A stretch of DNA of 64,000 nucleotides from Acidilobaceae archaeon (GTDB taxonomy: Archaea > Thermoproteota > Thermoprotei_A > Sulfolobales > Acidilobaceae), in NCBI GenBank assembly GCA_027046245.1, contig JALTZJ010000019.1, positions 1 through 64,000 of the forward strand, written 5' to 3'. This document shows positions 45,468-55,514 of this stretch, one piece after another. The translations under genes and the position numbers were made by a program. Within the stretch, counting starts at the first letter, position 1. Each line of letters begins with the position of its first letter. The notes under the pieces were generated by a model. It did not search any database. It had not been told where the DNA came from and saw only the letters and a list, made by a program, of their open reading frames with translations.

Positions 45468-48404
45468 TTGGGTGGCGTGGTTATGGCCGAGGCTGTCGCT
45501 AGGAGGCACGCTGTTGTGCCACGCGTTGAAAGAAGCTTAGTGGAGCGGCTGAAGGCTGTGGAGGAGAAGTGGCAGAGGCGGTGGCGTGAGGCTCGTATCT
45601 TCGAGGCTGACCCGGAGCCCGGCAGGCCGAAGTTTATGGTTACATTTCCGTTTCCCTATGTTAATAGTCTGCCGCATCTAGGCGGTGCCTTCACTATTCT
45701 CCGGGTCGATCTAGCGGCTCGGTTCAAGAGGATGCAGGGCTATAATGTACTGTTCCCGCAGGGCTGGCACGCTACTGGCGGTCCTATAGTGGCGAGCGCT
45801 CTCAGGCTGAGGCAGGGCGATAAGAAGATTGTTAGGATCCTGCTTGAGCAGGGCGTTCCTAGGGAGGAGCTTGATAGGTTCAAGGATCCCGAGTACTGGG
45901 TACGCTACTTCACCCGCGAGTGGAGGAGGGATCTTGAGCGGTACGGGCTGAGTATCGACTGGAGGAGGGAGTTCCACACTACATACCTTAACCCTTCCTT
46001 CAGCAGGTTCGTAGAGTGGCAGTACCTCAAGCTCAGGGAGAAGGGGCTCGTGGGCAAGGGTAGCCACCCCGTGGTCTGGTGTCCTAGGGAGCAGAAGGTA
46101 GTCGGTGACCATGACAGGCCCGACGAGTACGCTGGCATTAGCCCGGTGGAGGCGTATATTATAAAGTTTAGGAGTAGGGATGGACTAGTCTTCCCTGCCC
46201 TCACCTTCAGGCCCGAGACAGTATTCGGCGTGACTAACCTCTGGGTCCATCCAGAGGCGACATACGTCATAGCTGAGGTTGACGGCGAGGAGTGGGTTCT
46301 AGGCGAGTACGGGGCTCGGGAGATAGCGGATCAGGGTCACAGGGTCGTCATTAAGGGTAGGATCAAGGGGTCGGAGCTGATCGGGAAGATGGTTGAGAAC
46401 CCCGCTAACAGGATGAGCGTTATAGTGCTCCCCGCGAGCTTCGTAGACCCAGAGCTAGGCACTGGAGTCGTCATGAGCGTGCCCGCCCATGCCCCCTTCG
46501 ACTACGTTGCCCTCATGGATCTGAAGAGGAGGCCCGAAGAACTGGCTAGGTACGGCGTTGACCCCGGCATTGTCGAGAGGCTCGAGCCCGTGAAGCTAAT
46601 CAGCGTGCCTGGAGTGGAGGGCCTCCTGGTAGAAGAGGAGGTTAGGAAGAGGGGGATAAGTAGTCAGGAGCAGAGGGAGGAGCTTGAAGCCGCCACTAGA
46701 GAGGTGTACAGCAAGGAGTTCTACGAGGGCGTAATGCTTGAGGTGACAGGCAGGTTCGCCGGGATGCCCGTGAAGACGGCTAAGGAGCTTGTAGTCGAGT
46801 GGCTCGCCGAGAAGGGAGATGCATTAAAGATCTACACGCTGCCCCGCCCTGTGTACTGCAGGTGCGGAGCGAGGACCCACGTTAAGATAGTGAGGGACCA
46901 GTGGTTCATACTCTACAGTAGGAGGGACTGGAAGGAGAAGGCCAGGAAGGCCCTAGCAGGGATGCACCTCTACCCAGAGAGTGTTAGGAAGGACTTCGAG
47001 CGCAATATAGAGGAGCTGAGGGACTGGGCCTTCACACACAAGGGAGAACTCGGCACCAGGCTCCCCTGGGATCCAGAGTGGGTTATTGAGAGCCTGAGCG
47101 ACTCCACAATCTACATGGCCTACTATACCATAGCGAAGTACACGGAGCACAGCGAGGACTATGGCTTCAAGCCCGAGAACCTGACACCTGAAGTATTTGA
47201 CTACGTCTTCCTGGGAGAGGGCGACCCGGAGGAGGTCTCCAGGAGAAGCGGCGTCCCAAGAGAAGTCCTCGAGGCTATGAGGAGGGAGTTCGAGTACTGG
47301 TACCCCCTCGACCTCAGGATAAGCGGTAAGGACCTAATACCCAACCACCTCACATTCATGATATTCCACCACGTAGCCATATTCCCGGAGGAGAAGTGGC
47401 CCCGGGGGATCGGCGTCAACGGCTGGATCCTAGTAATGGGGGAGAAGATGTCCAAGAGCAAGGGCAATTTCATCACGCTGAGGCAGGCCCTAGAGTGGTG
47501 GGGCGCCGACGCTACCCGCTGGGCCGAGGTCATGGCCGGTGCCGATGCCGGCCTCGACGACGCGAATTTCGAGCCCTCCGTCGCTGACAGCGCTGTCGAG
47601 CTGCTCCTAGGCTGGATCGACTTCGTGAAGAGTAACTGGGGCAGGAGGGCGAGGGATGAGGAGCGCTGGATAGACAAGTGGTTCGAGAGCCGCCTTAACT
47701 CAACGATAAAGAGGGTAACCCAGCTCATGGAGGAGACTAACTTCAAGTCGGCGCTGGTAGAGGGCTACTACAAGCTCCAGGAGGATTGGAGGTGGTACCT
47801 GAAGAGGGCCGGTGGCGAGCCTAGAAGCGATATACTAAAGCGCTTCATAGAGGTGCAGACCCTGCTCATCGCGCCCTTCGCTCCCCATACAGCCGAGGAG
47901 GCTTGGGAGGCTATGGGTAAGGAGGGCTTCGCCAACACAGCATCATGGCCGGAACCCGATGAGAGTAAGATAGACGAGGCCGTGGAGAGAGCCGAGCAAG
48001 TCGTGATCGATACCCTTGAAGACGCCAGGGAGATCAGGAAGTTCGTCAAGGAACCTAAGAAGCTCATAGTCACCGTGGCTGCCGAGTGGAAGTACCGCGC
48101 CCTCGAGGCCGTGGCCCGGGAGAGAGCCTCGGGCAAGCCCCTCAGAGAGGCGGCTAGGGCGGTATTCAGCGTGGATGGCGTTGATAAGAAGGATGCAGCA
48201 AGCCTCTTCCAGGCTATAATGAAGAACCCGGAGGTTCTAGCTAGATTCGCCCCCAGAAGCCTTGAATTCGCTGCTCTAAAGGATGCAGCAAGCCTCTACG
48301 CTAAGGAGCTAGACGTAGAGGTTATCGTGGAGCCTGAGGAGGAGGGTGTAAGCCCCAGGAAGGCTCAGGCTCTACCCGGCAAACCAGCCCTCTACTACGA
48401 GTAG
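45468..48404 (+). CDS. leuS: leucyl-tRNA synthetase
   Basis: FPYVNSLPHLGGAFT (HIGH-like), GEKMSKSKGNFITLRQA (KMSKS), archaeal LeuRS organisation. Confidence 0.95.
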   Translation: MGGVVMAEAVARRHAVVPRVERSLVERLKAVEEKWQRRWREARIFEADPEPGRPKFMVTFPFPYVNSLPHLGGAFTILRVDLAARFKRMQGYNVLFPQGWHATGGPIVASALRLRQGDKKIVRILLEQGVPREELDRFKDPEYWVRYFTREWRRDLERYGLSIDWRREFHTTYLNPSFSRFVEWQYLKLREKGLVGKGSHPVVWCPREQKVVGDHDRPDEYAGISPVEAYIIKFRSRDGLVFPALTFRPETVFGVTNLWVHPEATYVIAEVDGEEWVLGEYGAREIADQGHRVVIKGRIKGSELIGKMVENPANRMSVIVLPASFVDPELGTGVVMSVPAHAPFDYVALMDLKRRPEELARYGVDPGIVERLEPVKLISVPGVEGLLVEEEVRKRGISSQEQREELEAATREVYSKEFYEGVMLEVTGRFAGMPVKTAKELVVEWLAEKGDALKIYTLPRPVYCRCGARTHVKIVRDQWFILYSRRDWKEKARKALAGMHLYPESVRKDFERNIEELRDWAFTHKGELGTRLPWDPEWVIESLSDSTIYMAYYTIAKYTEHSEDYGFKPENLTPEVFDYVFLGEGDPEEVSRRSGVPREVLEAMRREFEYWYPLDLRISGKDLIPNHLTFMIFHHVAIFPEEKWPRGIGVNGWILVMGEKMSKSKGNFITLRQALEWWGADATRWAEVMAGADAGLDDANFEPSVADSAVELLLGWIDFVKSNWGRRARDEERWIDKWFESRLNSTIKRVTQLMEETNFKSALVEGYYKLQEDWRWYLKRAGGEPRSDILKRFIEVQTLLIAPFAPHTAEEAWEAMGKEGFANTASWPEPDESKIDEAVERAEQVVIDTLEDAREIRKFVKEPKKLIVTVAAEWKYRALEAVARERASGKPLREAARAVFSVDGVDKKDAASLFQAIMKNPEVLARFAPRSLEFAALKDAASLYAKELDVEVIVEPEEEGVSPRKAQALPGKPALYYE

Positions 48405-48406
48405 CC

Positions 48407-48919
48407 CTAGCCCCTCCTCAGCTTCTCCCCTTTAAACCTTTTTGGCAAGAGCTGAGATAGCCTGGCCCTCTCTATCCTACCAGTACCCGACACCATAACT
48501 ATCTCGACATCGTCCCTGGCGAACTCGGCTATCACCTGCAGACACGCACCACAGGGGGGTACTGGATCGTAGCTATCAACAGCGTACACTAGAACCTCCC
48601 TGATCTCCCTCTCCCCTTCACTCACGGCTTTGAAGATGGCCACCCTCTCCGCGCAGACAGTCAAGCCCAGGCTAGCGTTCTCGACATTAACCCCGGTATA
48701 TACTTTCCCGCTTCCAGCCCTAACCGCTGCAGCAACCCTGAAGCCACTGTAAGGAGCATAGCTATTCCTAGACGCTGCGACAGCCGCACGTAGAAGATCG
48801 CTGTGAGGCTTAACAGTCAAGACCCTCCACCCCCCTTCAATCCTGCATCCCCCTTCGGGGGTAAGGCATGGCGCCTCTGGATCGATTCGCAGACATTGAC
48901 TTAGAATAGTGGGCAGCAA
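48407..48919 (-). CDS. cdd: cytidine deaminase
   Basis: SRNSYAPYSGFRVAAAV, ENASLGLTVCAERVAIFKA, VPPCGACLQVIAEF. Confidence 0.92.
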   Translation of the reverse strand: MLPTILSQCLRIDPEAPCLTPEGGCRIEGGWRVLTVKPHSDLLRAAVAASRNSYAPYSGFRVAAAVRAGSGKVYTGVNVENASLGLTVCAERVAIFKAVSEGEREIREVLVYAVDSYDPVPPCGACLQVIAEFARDDVEIVMVSGTGRIERARLSQLLPKRFKGEKLRRG

Positions 48920-48926
48920 GGGGTAT

Positions 48927-49439
48927 TTATAGTCTGGATACCGCCTCCGCGGCCCCCGTACTCGTGAGGTATACTATAGCTAGGCTGGCCAGCCCGCCCA
49001 GGGCTAGGCTAGCCAGGAGCCTTAAGCCCCGGAGACCTAATAGGGCTGCAGCCAGTGCTCCGGTGTACATGCCAGTGGCTGGGAGCGGCACAGCAACGAG
49101 GAGGAACACGCCCAGCGGGCCGTACCTCTCGACGAGCCTAGCACCCCTCCTCCCACTCCACGCTCTAATCCTAGCATACATGCATGCCAGATTCCAGCGT
49201 GCAGGGCGACGCTCGCAGGCAAACACCAACAGTGGATCAACAATGCTAACGAACACTGTCAATATAAAGGCTAACAGCATCGTCGAGGCAACACTCACTA
49301 GCAGACTCTCTAGAGGGTCAAGACCCAGTGCAAGCCCCAGTAGATATGCATAACGAGGCTCGACTCCAGGCAGGAGACCGGTGATAGCAACCGCCAAGTA
49401 CGGATCAACCGTCGAGGCTACCCAGCCCGGCAGCTGCAC
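48927..49439 (-). CDS. small multi-pass membrane protein, COG2426-like
   Basis: GLLPGVEPRYAYLLGLALGLDP, YGPLGVFLLVAVPLPATGMYTGALAAALLGL. Confidence 0.6.
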   Translation of the reverse strand: MQLPGWVASTVDPYLAVAITGLLPGVEPRYAYLLGLALGLDPLESLLVSVASTMLLAFILTVFVSIVDPLLVFACERRPARWNLACMYARIRAWSGRRGARLVERYGPLGVFLLVAVPLPATGMYTGALAAALLGLRGLRLLASLALGGLASLAIVYLTSTGAAEAVSRL

Positions 49440-49526
49440 GCCGGAAAACCCCCATCCATCCTCCTAGATGACCCTCTAGTGAAGCATCGGACAGTCTAGG
49501 CTGGAATAGAGGCTAAAGAGAGGCTG

Positions 49527-50180
49527 TTATCGCTTGCTTCCTAGCAGCTTAGCTGCCGAGCCCCGTACTACCCCTGAGTGGATGACGCTTGCCGCCGTTA
49601 GGACTCCCAGTCCTAAGGCTGCAGCGGCTTCTTGGAGGTAGAAGTCGCTTCTTATGTAAAGGCCTGCGAAGAATGTGTCTGCTACTAAGAGCACTGCTAG
49701 CGGGTAAACCGAGGAGTGGAACTGGAATAGTAGCGCTGCAGCGAAGGCGGCCATGAGGCTTAGAAGTGTTACCGTGGCTAGCACTCCCTGGGGGCCTGCA
49801 ACTTCTGAGAGGAGCGCTATGTAGAGCCAGAAGGCTATGTTGGCTAGTGCCACTGATATTCTTAGGCTGCCAGAGGCTATCCAGAGGTATTCTAGCTTTG
49901 GCCCCACGTTTCTGACCCAGTCAACTAGTTCTCCTACCGCTGATACCGCTGCCTTTACATCGTGGCTCTCCACAGCGGCTTCCACTCTTCCAGCCAGCTC
50001 TCCTAGCCTCCGTGGAAGCGGTACTTCTAGGCGCCTAGCTATGTAGTCCAGCCTCTCAACTAAGCTTGTCGCCTCGTTTATCCTCTCATTGACTATCCTC
50101 CAAGCCTCCTCCTCGCCCCCCAGCCTGTAGGAGAGGGCTAGCGCCCTGTAGAGGGGCGCAGCAACATTGACTGGCGGCAA
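49527..50180 (-). CDS. hypothetical membrane protein
   Basis: Helical N-terminus; several TM segments in the C-terminal half. Confidence 0.5.
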   Translation of the reverse strand: MPPVNVAAPLYRALALSYRLGGEEEAWRIVNERINEATSLVERLDYIARRLEVPLPRRLGELAGRVEAAVESHDVKAAVSAVGELVDWVRNVGPKLEYLWIASGSLRISVALANIAFWLYIALLSEVAGPQGVLATVTLLSLMAAFAAALLFQFHSSVYPLAVLLVADTFFAGLYIRSDFYLQEAAAALGLGVLTAASVIHSGVVRGSAAKLLGSKR

Positions 50181-50321
50181 CTCGACGGCTCCTCCTTCCC
50201 CCCTTAGGGCACCACTTTATGTCGCGGCGCTCAGCGGAGGAGATTAAAGCTATACGTCCACTAGGAACGTCTCACTCTAAGACTCTTAAAGGGACTCTGT
50301 AAAGGCTGAGCCGGGGGGGAG

Positions 50322-51194
50322 GTGTGGGTGTTGGCTCGCGTCTTGGTCGGCGACGGCCACGGTCATAGCAATCCTGTTAGGGGTATGGGTGCTGCTAGGA
50401 TCGCTGAGCGCTTTAAAGCTGAGGGGGGCTGGTTCATGGCGCTCCTCAGCCTTAGCCCCTGGAGCTATGGCATCGAGCCTCCGAGTCTTGAGGCCTACCT
50501 TAAGGTTGCGGGGCTCGTTGCTGGTGAGTGCAGGGAGGCTGCGTCACGCGGTTTAAAGGTTAAGTGCTTCTCTGGGATACACCCTGCCGACTTCGACAAG
50601 CTCATAGACAGGTATAGGTTGAAGCCGGTGGAGGCTCTCAGGCTAGGCCTGAGAGTTGTAGGCGAGTTGAAGCGGCTATGCAGGGAGGGCGTCATCGACG
50701 GTATAGGGGAGGTTGGGAGGCCCCACTATAAGGCTAGGCCTGAGAGGGTCTCAATCGCGCAGGCTGTCACTGAGGAGGCCCTGCTAGCGGCTGAGGAGGG
50801 CTGCTTGGTCCAGCTGCATCTAGAGCAGGCGGGAGCCGTCACTGTAGAGACCATCGAACTCATAGCTCGCAGGCTGGGCCTCTCGAAGGATGCTCGCTCC
50901 AGGGTATTCTTCCACCATGCGAGTCTCGAGGTTGCGAGGGCGGCTGTCGAGGCGGGTTATAGGGCTACAGTGCCCGGCGTGGCTAGGCTCCTCGATTACG
51001 CCGCGCAAAATGTTGAGCCGTTCTTCGTAGTTGAAAGCGACTACATTGACGACCCCAAAAGGCCGGGAGTAGTTGTGTACCCGTGGGAGATGGCAAGGAA
51101 GCTCAGGGAACTAGCTGAGAAGGGGCTAGAGGAGTGGGTCAACCGAGTAGCCGTTGATAATATCGTTGAAGCGTTCGGGGTGGAGCCGCCCTAG
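50322..51194 (+). CDS. TatD-like metal-dependent hydrolase (archaeal type)
   Basis: DGHGHSNPVRGMG, CFSGIHPADFDK, IGEVGRPHY, VQLHLEQAG, FFHHAS. Confidence 0.72.
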   Translation: MWVLARVLVGDGHGHSNPVRGMGAARIAERFKAEGGWFMALLSLSPWSYGIEPPSLEAYLKVAGLVAGECREAASRGLKVKCFSGIHPADFDKLIDRYRLKPVEALRLGLRVVGELKRLCREGVIDGIGEVGRPHYKARPERVSIAQAVTEEALLAAEEGCLVQLHLEQAGAVTVETIELIARRLGLSKDARSRVFFHHASLEVARAAVEAGYRATVPGVARLLDYAAQNVEPFFVVESDYIDDPKRPGVVVYPWEMARKLRELAEKGLEEWVNRVAVDNIVEAFGVEPP

Positions 51195-51280
51195 GGTCAT
51201 CGCGCCCCTCTTCCCGGGGCTCTCGATCCCTAGGGCCGGCCCTCTGCTCTCTAAGGATCTAAGCGTGTCACGCCAAGGGT

Positions 51281-54200
51281 TTATACTGCTCCTGCCCCTG
51301 CCTCTCCGGCGGCTTCGCTGCTAGTTGCTGCCGCCATTAACTCCTCTATTAGGCTCCACGTGTTCTCTATGACGGTCCTGGGCGACTCTTCTCCCTTCTC
51401 TATCCTGTCTAGCATCTCTTCTAGCTCCCTGCTAGTCTCTACGCTTACTAGTGGCTTGAAGGTTGTGGAGAGGTAGCTGTGGACTGTGAAGCCTAGTTTT
51501 GTCGGTATTAGGTAGTGCCTCTTCTTACTCTCTACTATGTAGCCGTGCCTCCTGTTCGCTTCTATTGCCTTGGCGTAAGTGCTCGGCCTGCCTATGCCGG
51601 CGCTCTTCATCCACTGCACTGCGTCTCCGCTCGTTGCCAGCCTCTCCCTGCTAGCCTTGACTATCCTCGCCTCTACAACCTCTAGTCTTGAGCCGGGGCC
51701 CGCCGCTGCGAGTTCTGCTAGGGCCCTGTCCAGCCTGGGTGGGTAGATGCTAGCCGCTCCTCCTACGGCTTCTACCGGGCCCTCTATGACGGCTTCTAGC
51801 GGGCCCATCCTAACCTTTACCCTCGCCTTCCTCAGCTTACCAGGCACCATCTGGCTTGCTATGAACCTGCGGAATATCAAGTCGTAGAGTCTTATGTGGA
51901 GGCGGGTGAGCCTTATGGGGAGCCTTAGCGAGCCTTCGAGTACCGCCTTCTCCACTTCACCCGCGTCTAGGGGCCTGGTAGGCCTTATCGCCTCGTGGGC
52001 TCCTCCTTCTCCCCACTGCCTAGGCTTGTGAGCGCTTAGGAGGCCTACCCTTGCTAGGTACTCTCTCGCTATTACTATCCCCGTGGGGCTGACCCTGGTG
52101 CTGTCTGTCCTGTGGTATGTTATGAGGCCTGACTCGAAGAGGTCCTGCGCGAGCCTCATTGTTGCCTGGGCGCTCAGGCCTAGCCGCCTATTGGCCTCTA
52201 GGAGTAGTGCGTCTGTAGTGAAGGGTGGCGGGGGCCTGTACTCCTCCCACCACTCTTCAGCCTCGATAACCTCTACTGCTTTCTCTGTCGCTGCCCTTGC
52301 GGCCTCCTCTTTGCTGTCTGCGAAGAGCCTGAGGATCCCCCCGCCGTGGAGCCTCGCGGCTACTGCGTGGCCGCGGGACCTGCTCCAAGACTCGTACCTC
52401 TCTATTATCCAGCCTAGGAGCGGAGTCTGAACTCTGCCTGCTCCTAGCCATGGCTTGCCGTGGAGCACCTGGAGGTGTAGGCTCAGGGTGAATCCTATCC
52501 ATCGGTCTACTATCCTCCTAGCCTCCTGACTCCTAACAAGTCTCCAGTCAAAGTCTCCTGCACCCCTCAGTGCCTCCATCACAGCAGTGGGGGTGACCTC
52601 GTGGAACCTAGCCCTCTTAACGTTCGGATTGTATGGTTTAACTGCTAGCATCGAGTCCCAGGCTATCTTCTCGCCCTCCCTATCAGGATCGGTAGCGATC
52701 ACTACCTCGTCAACCTCGATTGCCAGCCTCCTTATCGCCTCCACTACCTCCCTGCTGTCCAGGACTCTGGGAGAGCCGCATCTGGGGCACACTGTATCGC
52801 GGCTGGTGAACTGGTGGCCACAGTCCACGCACCTCTTTATAGTCTCGTATACCGGTTTGTAGATGTCCTGCTCTACTCTAACCCCGTGTCTAGAGTCGTC
52901 CTCGTCGGTGGCAAGGTCTAGCATGTGGCCCCTGGTCGCCGCCACTTGCATGATATATACTATTCCTTCTTCCTCGTCGGCCACGCTGGCCTCGTATACT
53001 GTTACCCTGCCTATCCTCCTTCTCCCAGGCCTGCCCCAGAACCAAGCTATACTCCTAGCCTTCGTGGGGCTCTCGACCAGGAGTAGAACCGTCTTGACCT
53101 GCACCTTTTTCCCGCCGCCCCTCCTAGACTCCTCGACCTCCCTGAGTACAGCATCAAGGTCTAGATCTTCTAGCCTCTTGAACTCGGTCTTAGCCATCCA
53201 GCGTAGCCTCTCCCACAGGGCCTCAACGTACTCTGGGCTTGAATCAACCACCACGCTGAGACCACGGGTCATCGCTCCTCTGAGTAGCCTGCTCGTCCTC
53301 CCGCTGGCTTGCAGATACGTGGGGGCGTCGGGCGTGAAGAGGTGGCCTGTAGCCTCGACAACTAGGCCTCCGACTCTGACGACTCCACTGCGCCTCCTAG
53401 CCTCCTCTACTAGCCAGGGCTCTAGCCTGGCGGCTAATTCTAGTACCGCGCCTGCAGCCTCAGCCAGTAGGCCCTCAGCCTTGAGTCTACCCTTAGCAGC
53501 TAGGGTGGCAAGGCTCGGGTCTGAGAGCTTCTCTACGAGCCTGGCTAGCCTCCTATAGCCTTCACTAGCCCACGCCACTCCCCGGGAGGAGGCGTAGTCT
53601 AGGAGCCTCAACAGCCTCCTCGGGTTTAGGAGTGCCTCGCTGAGCTGGATTCTCATGCCGGGGGTTCCGGCGAAGACTGCATACCTAACCCTCTCCGGGA
53701 GGTCGAGGCCCCTGACTAGCCCTCCATAGCGGCTTGCAACCCCAACTAGAACCTCTAGCTCGCCTCTCTCGAACTCCTCTATCCTCCTCCTGCCCCCGGA
53801 GAGTACCAGGCCCGCTCTAATACCCCTCTCCTTTAGGAGACCGGCGAGCCTCCTGGCCTCCTCCCTGCCGAGGGCTTGGCTTACGAATACTATACCCCCG
53901 TCGCCGAGGCTCTCCACGAGTCTTAGCACCTCTTCCCCGATGCTAGCGGTTACCGTGTAGGAGTCTACCACGTTCCTCAGGTAATCGCTGCCGCCGCCTA
54001 CCTCGAAGCCGAGTAGCTCATTGAATATGAGGTGTCTATGTCCCCGGGGCCTCCCTGTAGCACTAGCTATTACCAACTGACCGTGACTATCAGGGTAGAA
54101 GGCTCTGATCCAGGCTTCCAGCTCGGCTATCTCCTCTTCGAGTCTCGAGAGCTTCTCCTCGCTGGCCCCTGCAGCCGAGAGCCTGTAATACCTTAGCTTG

Positions 54201-54979
54201 GCCTCGACTAGCTTAGCGGTTGCCTCTACCAGGTCTCCGGGGAAGCCGAGTAGCTGCAGCACCCTGTCTATATTCCTTGAAGCCCTGAGCAGGCTGTCAA
54301 CGTCGTCTACAACTATTAGGTTGAAGCTGCCCTCCCTGGATAGGTCTTCGAAGCGTCTGGCTAGGAGGCCCGTTGTCACTATTGTGGCTCCGGGGCCGCT
54401 GCTTGCTAGTGATGCTAGGGCTTCCTCTCTTAGCCGTCTAGGCATGCTGCTATAATAGAAGCTAACCTTGGAGGGCTCTAGGAGGCCTTGGAGGCGGGAG
54501 GCCACCTGCCTTACGAGGTTCTCGGTGGGGACTAGGTAGAGGGTCCTCCAGCCCGAGTGTTCAACCCTGTAAGCGGTGTACACGCTGAGCAAGGTGCTCT
54601 TGCCTACCCCTGTGGGCGCTATTATAGCGAAGCTCTCACCGGCGAGGAGCCTCCTAGCCCAGCTCTTCTGAGCGCTCCACGGCACGCTGCCAGTCTTAAC
54701 TTTGAAGTAGGCCTCGAACTCCCTGTACTCTCTCTCAAGGCTCCATAGCCAGTGTAGGCCTAGGAGTTTTCCACGCGCCCTCAGGGCCTCGGCGACCGCC
54801 TCTACCCCGTCCCTACCCGGGGGCCTGGGTAGGCAGGCCCTACAGGGGAGCCCCCTCGCTAGCCTGTCCTCCTCTATCTCTCTGCCGCAGTTGGGGCAGA
54901 GCCCCCTGTATACCCCCTTTATGCCTGCTACACCTGCAGTCTCAGCCGCCATTCTATGCCGCACCTCTAGCCCTACCAC
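51281..54979 (-). CDS. rgy: reverse gyrase
   Basis: N-terminal CPNCG...CRACL zinc motif; helicase IIAPTGVGKSTLL; second zinc CVDCGHQFTSRDTVCPRCG; topoisomerase IA region with DPDREGEKIAWD and LITYHRTDSTRVS. Confidence 0.97.
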   Translation of the reverse strand: MVGLEVRHRMAAETAGVAGIKGVYRGLCPNCGREIEEDRLARGLPCRACLPRPPGRDGVEAVAEALRARGKLLGLHWLWSLEREYREFEAYFKVKTGSVPWSAQKSWARRLLAGESFAIIAPTGVGKSTLLSVYTAYRVEHSGWRTLYLVPTENLVRQVASRLQGLLEPSKVSFYYSSMPRRLREEALASLASSGPGATIVTTGLLARRFEDLSREGSFNLIVVDDVDSLLRASRNIDRVLQLLGFPGDLVEATAKLVEAKLRYYRLSAAGASEEKLSRLEEEIAELEAWIRAFYPDSHGQLVIASATGRPRGHRHLIFNELLGFEVGGGSDYLRNVVDSYTVTASIGEEVLRLVESLGDGGIVFVSQALGREEARRLAGLLKERGIRAGLVLSGGRRRIEEFERGELEVLVGVASRYGGLVRGLDLPERVRYAVFAGTPGMRIQLSEALLNPRRLLRLLDYASSRGVAWASEGYRRLARLVEKLSDPSLATLAAKGRLKAEGLLAEAAGAVLELAARLEPWLVEEARRRSGVVRVGGLVVEATGHLFTPDAPTYLQASGRTSRLLRGAMTRGLSVVVDSSPEYVEALWERLRWMAKTEFKRLEDLDLDAVLREVEESRRGGGKKVQVKTVLLLVESPTKARSIAWFWGRPGRRRIGRVTVYEASVADEEEGIVYIMQVAATRGHMLDLATDEDDSRHGVRVEQDIYKPVYETIKRCVDCGHQFTSRDTVCPRCGSPRVLDSREVVEAIRRLAIEVDEVVIATDPDREGEKIAWDSMLAVKPYNPNVKRARFHEVTPTAVMEALRGAGDFDWRLVRSQEARRIVDRWIGFTLSLHLQVLHGKPWLGAGRVQTPLLGWIIERYESWSRSRGHAVAARLHGGGILRLFADSKEEAARAATEKAVEVIEAEEWWEEYRPPPPFTTDALLLEANRRLGLSAQATMRLAQDLFESGLITYHRTDSTRVSPTGIVIAREYLARVGLLSAHKPRQWGEGGAHEAIRPTRPLDAGEVEKAVLEGSLRLPIRLTRLHIRLYDLIFRRFIASQMVPGKLRKARVKVRMGPLEAVIEGPVEAVGGAASIYPPRLDRALAELAAAGPGSRLEVVEARIVKASRERLATSGDAVQWMKSAGIGRPSTYAKAIEANRRHGYIVESKKRHYLIPTKLGFTVHSYLSTTFKPLVSVETSRELEEMLDRIEKGEESPRTVIENTWSLIEELMAAATSSEAAGEAGAGAV

Positions 54980-55154
54980 GCACCTCTAAATGGGGAGGGG
55001 TTCCTGCATGAAGCGGCCCCCGGGGAGGGCGAAGGCCTCCACTTCTCGCGCATCTTAAGGGCCCTGGGGGCCCCGACGTTGCGTGGGTTCGTGTGGAGCT
55101 TCCCCTTCTTGGCGCTCCACTGGGCTTGTTATAGTGGCTGTTTGCTGCTAGGAG

Positions 55155-55514
55155 ATGGGAGGGTCTGTATTACCCTGGATCTCCAGCCTTATCCGTGTTG
55201 GTTGCGTACTTCGCTCGCGACTCCGGGGGGTGACTGGAGAGGTGCCTGCTAGGAGGATCACTGTGAAGACCGGAGACGTCGAGTTCTATGTTGATGAGGT
55301 CCTAGTCGAGCTGGCTTCGCGGGGCGAGGTAGAGCTTTACGCTGCTGGCGAGCACAACTGTGTTTTGGCCGAGATCGTTTCCGAGGTTTCCGCTAGGATT
55401 CCTGGCGTTAGAATCGTTGATGGAGACGTGGGGATAACAGGCCGAGGCGAGAGGAGGCGGGCGTTCCTGGTTGTGAAGCTAAGGTTGGAGGATAAGGATG
55501 AGGGCGGCGGCTAG
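55155..55514 (+). CDS. putative Alba-superfamily nucleic-acid-binding protein; likely real start GTG at 55230
   Basis: RRITVKTGDVEFYVDEVLVELASRGEVELYAAGEHNCVLAEIVSEVSARIPGVRIVDGDVGITGRGERRRAFLVVKL resembles Alba pattern (VxxYVxAxxxxL...xIxAxGxxxxxAV). Confidence 0.5.
   Translation: MGGSVLPWISSLIRVGCVLRSRLRGVTGEVPARRITVKTGDVEFYVDEVLVELASRGEVELYAAGEHNCVLAEIVSEVSARIPGVRIVDGDVGITGRGERRRAFLVVKLRLEDKDEGGG

Noticed and set aside
52863-53558. 231-aa plus-strand ORF opposite reverse gyrase
   Set aside because: Antisense shadow; reverse gyrase motifs on the minus strand are intact.
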